DNA of 64,000 bases from Prevotellaceae bacterium (lineage in GTDB: Bacteria; Bacteroidota; Bacteroidia; Bacteroidales; UBA932), in the NCBI GenBank assembly GCA_031258195.1, contig JAIRNF010000024.1, positions 1 to 64,000 of the forward strand, read 5' to 3'. Position numbers and translations under genes: made by a program. Each line of letters opens with the position of its first letter. Within the stretch, counting starts at the first letter, position 1. Under the pieces are notes generated by a model that saw only the letters and a program-made list of their open reading frames with translations, made no database searches and was not told where the DNA came from. This document shows, in pieces, positions 61,883 to 64,000 of the stretch.

Positions 61883-64000
61883 TTAATCTATTGATACAAT
61901 TTCAATATTCAGAAGCCTATTTCCCTCTACAATGTGGTTATCTTTAACTTTAACGTCAACTTCAACTCCGTTTTGCCCTGCATTTATCGTAGCTTTGTAA
62001 GGAGAAAGACTTTCATAGTTAGTTCCCTCTTTAGCTGTTCCGGTAAGTATATAGTTTACTACTACATTTTGTAAACTTCTAACATTAGCGTCTTTAAAGC
62101 CTATCCAGAACTTACCATTCGTTGACGGTTCTGACGCGTCGCCATTCAGCTTCTTCACTATAATATCTGCGAGAGTCTTATCTTTAATTGTAATTGTTGC
62201 TGTATTGGCACTTGTTGACATAGCATAATCCGTGGGCGCGATACCTGTAACAACAACTTTTTCATCGCCTTCAAGTAAATCGTCTTTTTTTGCCGTAATG
62301 GTATATGTAACATTATTCTGCATGGCGGGAATATCAATATAAGAAGTAGCCTCTGTTTTGTTTAAGCTATAATCATCATTGTATGTCGCGGTACTTCCTG
62401 TATATGATAGATTGACACGAATAGGATCGGCTGATTTTACTCCTGACGGAAGAGATAGCGTTACTGTTGATGTATTTGGCGCCTCTCCCGGTAGTTCGTT
62501 AATAGAAAGAGGGTCTGCTTTAAGACTAATAATACGTTGCGATGCGATTAGTTGGTCTTTAATAGTAATCTCTGCAAACATGTCGGGATAGTCAGAACTA
62601 CTAGCTTTTATTTTTAATAACCTATCAAGTTCATTAAGAATATTATTATCCGTAGCGCTTACTGTAAAAGTAATAGAGCTGGTATTTTTCAGCATTATTA
62701 CAGAGGAAGGGAATGTATAGAACGCGGGGTCCGCTGTGCTGGGAGCGGCGGCTGCTAAGTTAAAGACAACATCAACCGGTGTAATTCTAGAGCCAAGATC
62801 GATTGTCATTACTACAGATTGCCCTTCAAATATAGCCACGGGTGTAGGACTTATTCCCGTACACTCTACTTTGAGCGTTGTTTTCATCTTTTCCGTTTGA
62901 TTATATGAATCGACGATCCAAAGTTCAACTTCATGCTGACCAGGTGATATATAAGGCAGCGTCCAAGTTGTTTTATTTTTTTCCGCGGCTTGTTCTACTC
63001 CGTCAATAAACCATCTTACGTAACCATCGGTGGCGGTTGTATTCATATCGTACTCTGTTATTGCCTTAAAATCGAGAGGTGTTCCGCACTCAAATGGTAC
63101 AGAAAGGTCGGTGTCCTCATAGTGAAGATCGTTAATGGTAAAGTAAGCGTTAAGCTTTCTTGCCGAACTGGCGGCTACATACTGATAAGACTCGGCGGAA
63201 CCGGTTCCATACCCTAAGAGTACAAGTCCGTGGTCGTTTGTAAATGTATATGACTGTCTCCAACCGTTATTTTCTTTTAAGAAAGGCATATCATAAACAG
63301 ATAACCCAGATTCCGCCGGACCATCAACCCATGTACCGCCGCTAAGTGCTACTCCATTTACTTTAGTTTCATCTTTATATGCTGTTTTTACTATAATCTG
63401 CCCCCAGTGAGCATCTAGCTGGCTAGAGGTGCTTGGAACGGCTAAAGGGGCAAACGGGGCAATGGTGGCGCTTTTCATGTGTTGGTCTATAGATGGTACC
63501 CATGAAATGGAGGGGTCTCCATAAAAACCTTTATATGCTGAGCCGCACATAAAGGTACAGACACCAATAGGCTTATCTGCGGTAATATAGGTGGGCGCAT
63601 TTATCTCAACCAGCCCGAAATGTTTGTTTGCATTTAGTGTGTACGTTGTTCCTGCGAAAGAAACGGTTGTCTTATCCATCGAAGCGATAACACGAACAAA
63701 TTCTGATTTTCTTTTCGTGACAGGGACTAAAAATTCTTTTCCCCAAGAAGAAACAGGAGAAAGTTGCTCGAAAGCCTGGTCTGTATAGTTTGTTTCGTTT
63801 GTTGGTATTCTTAGCTGGTGAGAAACGACGAAAAAGGCAACGGGTTTCTCGGATGTAACAACATCTCCGTCTCGCTCGGCACTGTACAATCTACCAAATA
63901 CTTGCCCTTTATTAAGAGAAACGGCAGCTCCATTAATATATACCTTGTTTCCATCCTCAGGTGAAATGACGATATATTTATGAGATCCTCCTTGTGGACC
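61883..64000 (-). CDS. extracellular IgGFc-binding / Calx-beta repeat protein, 5' end outside window
   Basis: The frame is open from 61883 to the window edge (705 codons visible); the first visible residues GPQGGSHKYIVISPEDGNKV show the real start lies beyond 64000. Visible residues about 15-270 resemble the IgGFc-binding N-terminal domain (FVVSHQLRIPTNE, WGKEFLVPVTKR, ADKPIGVCTFMCG). An Ig/PKD-like domain follows (about 295-390, WFIDGVEQ...PGQHEVELWIVD), then three Calx-beta-like repeats of about 100 residues; the second ends LLEGDEKVVVTG...ATITIKD. The third stops at NIEIVSID, lacking its last strands. No T9SS C-terminal domain, LPXTG or lipobox is visible. It is probably an exported adhesin-like protein, but the signal is out of view. 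Confidence 0.8.
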   Translation of the reverse strand, partial: GPQGGSHKYIVISPEDGNKVYINGAAVSLNKGQVFGRLYSAERDGDVVTSEKPVAFFVVSHQLRIPTNETNYTDQAFEQLSPVSSWGKEFLVPVTKRKSEFVRVIASMDKTTVSFAGTTYTLNANKHFGLVEINAPTYITADKPIGVCTFMCGSAYKGFYGDPSISWVPSIDQHMKSATIAPFAPLAVPSTSSQLDAHWGQIIVKTAYKDETKVNGVALSGGTWVDGPAESGLSVYDMPFLKENNGWRQSYTFTNDHGLVLLGYGTGSAESYQYVAASSARKLNAYFTINDLHYEDTDLSVPFECGTPLDFKAITEYDMNTTATDGYVRWFIDGVEQAAEKNKTTWTLPYISPGQHEVELWIVDSYNQTEKMKTTLKVECTGISPTPVAIFEGQSVVMTIDLGSRITPVDVVFNLAAAAPSTADPAFYTFPSSVIMLKNTSSITFTVSATDNNILNELDRLLKIKASSSDYPDMFAEITIKDQLIASQRIISLKADPLSINELPGEAPNTSTVTLSLPSGVKSADPIRVNLSYTGSTATYNDDYSLNKTEATSYIDIPAMQNNVTYTITAKKDDLLEGDEKVVVTGIAPTDYAMSTSANTATITIKDKTLADIIVKKLNGDASEPSTNGKFWIGFKDANVRSLQNVVVNYILTGTAKEGTNYESLSPYKATINAGQNGVEVDVKVKDNHIVEGNRLLNIEIVSID

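Noticed and set aside
1..64000. CRISPR array, prophage, insertion sequence or defence system
   Set aside because: No regularly spaced repeats, transposase, integrase, phage structural or nuclease-type defence genes were seen. The tandem boxes at 37394-37423 have no spacers.

Overview
The window looks like a chromosomal segment from an anaerobic member of the Bacteroidota, most likely order Bacteroidales. I cannot fix the genus. The evidence is the AT-rich DNA, several promoters of the Bacteroidota TTTG / TAnnTTTG type, Bacteroidota-type genes (GSCFA protein, DUF5686/CarboxypepD_reg-like outer-membrane protein, GlsA/GlsB glycine-lipid acyltransferases, PBP with PASTA domain, long MraY, order purH-mreBCD-mrdA-rodA) and a single-chain pyruvate:ferredoxin oxidoreductase. 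MurE carries the DNPR motif, so the peptidoglycan is expected to contain meso-diaminopimelate. Almost everything here is housekeeping.

Layout. 1-5000: infB, nusA and rimP on the minus strand behind one good promoter and a structured leader. 5100-10560: accessory block with an esterase, a multiply frameshifted membrane gene, a GNAT enzyme, a palindromic repeat and an epimerase / PAP2 / SBF-like transporter operon. 10600-16700: periplasmic C1 peptidase, then queG, a GSCFA protein and a DUF5686 outer-membrane protein. 16780-19070: tRNA-Asn, palindromes, an orphan ORF, a broken NTF2-like gene, and a thioredoxin-lipoprotein/MarR pair behind tandem repeats. 19110-21520: SPOR protein and a long PurF-like amidotransferase. 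21530-37430: a broken hotdog thioesterase gene and the complete dcw division/wall cluster on the minus strand (mraZ, rsmH, ftsL, PBP, murE, mraY, murD, ftsW, murG, murC, ftsQ, ftsA, ftsZ). 37640-39490: glsA and glsB. 39490-42930: clpX, clpP, tig. 43050-45940: tRNA-Leu, a small membrane protein, lptB, a broken membrane gene and the arabinose-5-phosphate isomerase gene. 46170-49220: recQ and rsmA. 49300-50580: MacB-type permease. 50740-57975: purH and the rod-shape/elongation operon mreBCD-mrdA-rodA. 58266-61800: pyruvate:ferredoxin oxidoreductase. 61883-64000: the 3' part of a large extracellular IgGFc-binding/Calx-beta protein that runs off the window.

How the genes work together. Two nearly complete cell-wall programmes lie here: precursor synthesis plus divisome (mraZ to ftsZ) and the elongasome (mreB to rodA). 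Envelope lipid (glsAB) and LPS (kdsD, lptB) genes flank them. Translation/transcription factors (rimP-nusA-infB, rsmA, queG, two tRNAs) and proteostasis genes (clpXP, tig) complete the core. 

I did not find a convincing unknown system such as a defence island, CRISPR array, prophage or transposon. The most rewarding non-standard signals are: three tandem 10-bp MraZ-type boxes ahead of mraZ; a leader with alternative hairpins ahead of rimP-nusA-infB; two 16-bp-phased direct repeats ahead of the thioredoxin/MarR pair; four small genes broken by frameshifts or deletion among intact essential genes; and a Calx-beta surface protein that stops inside its last repeat.
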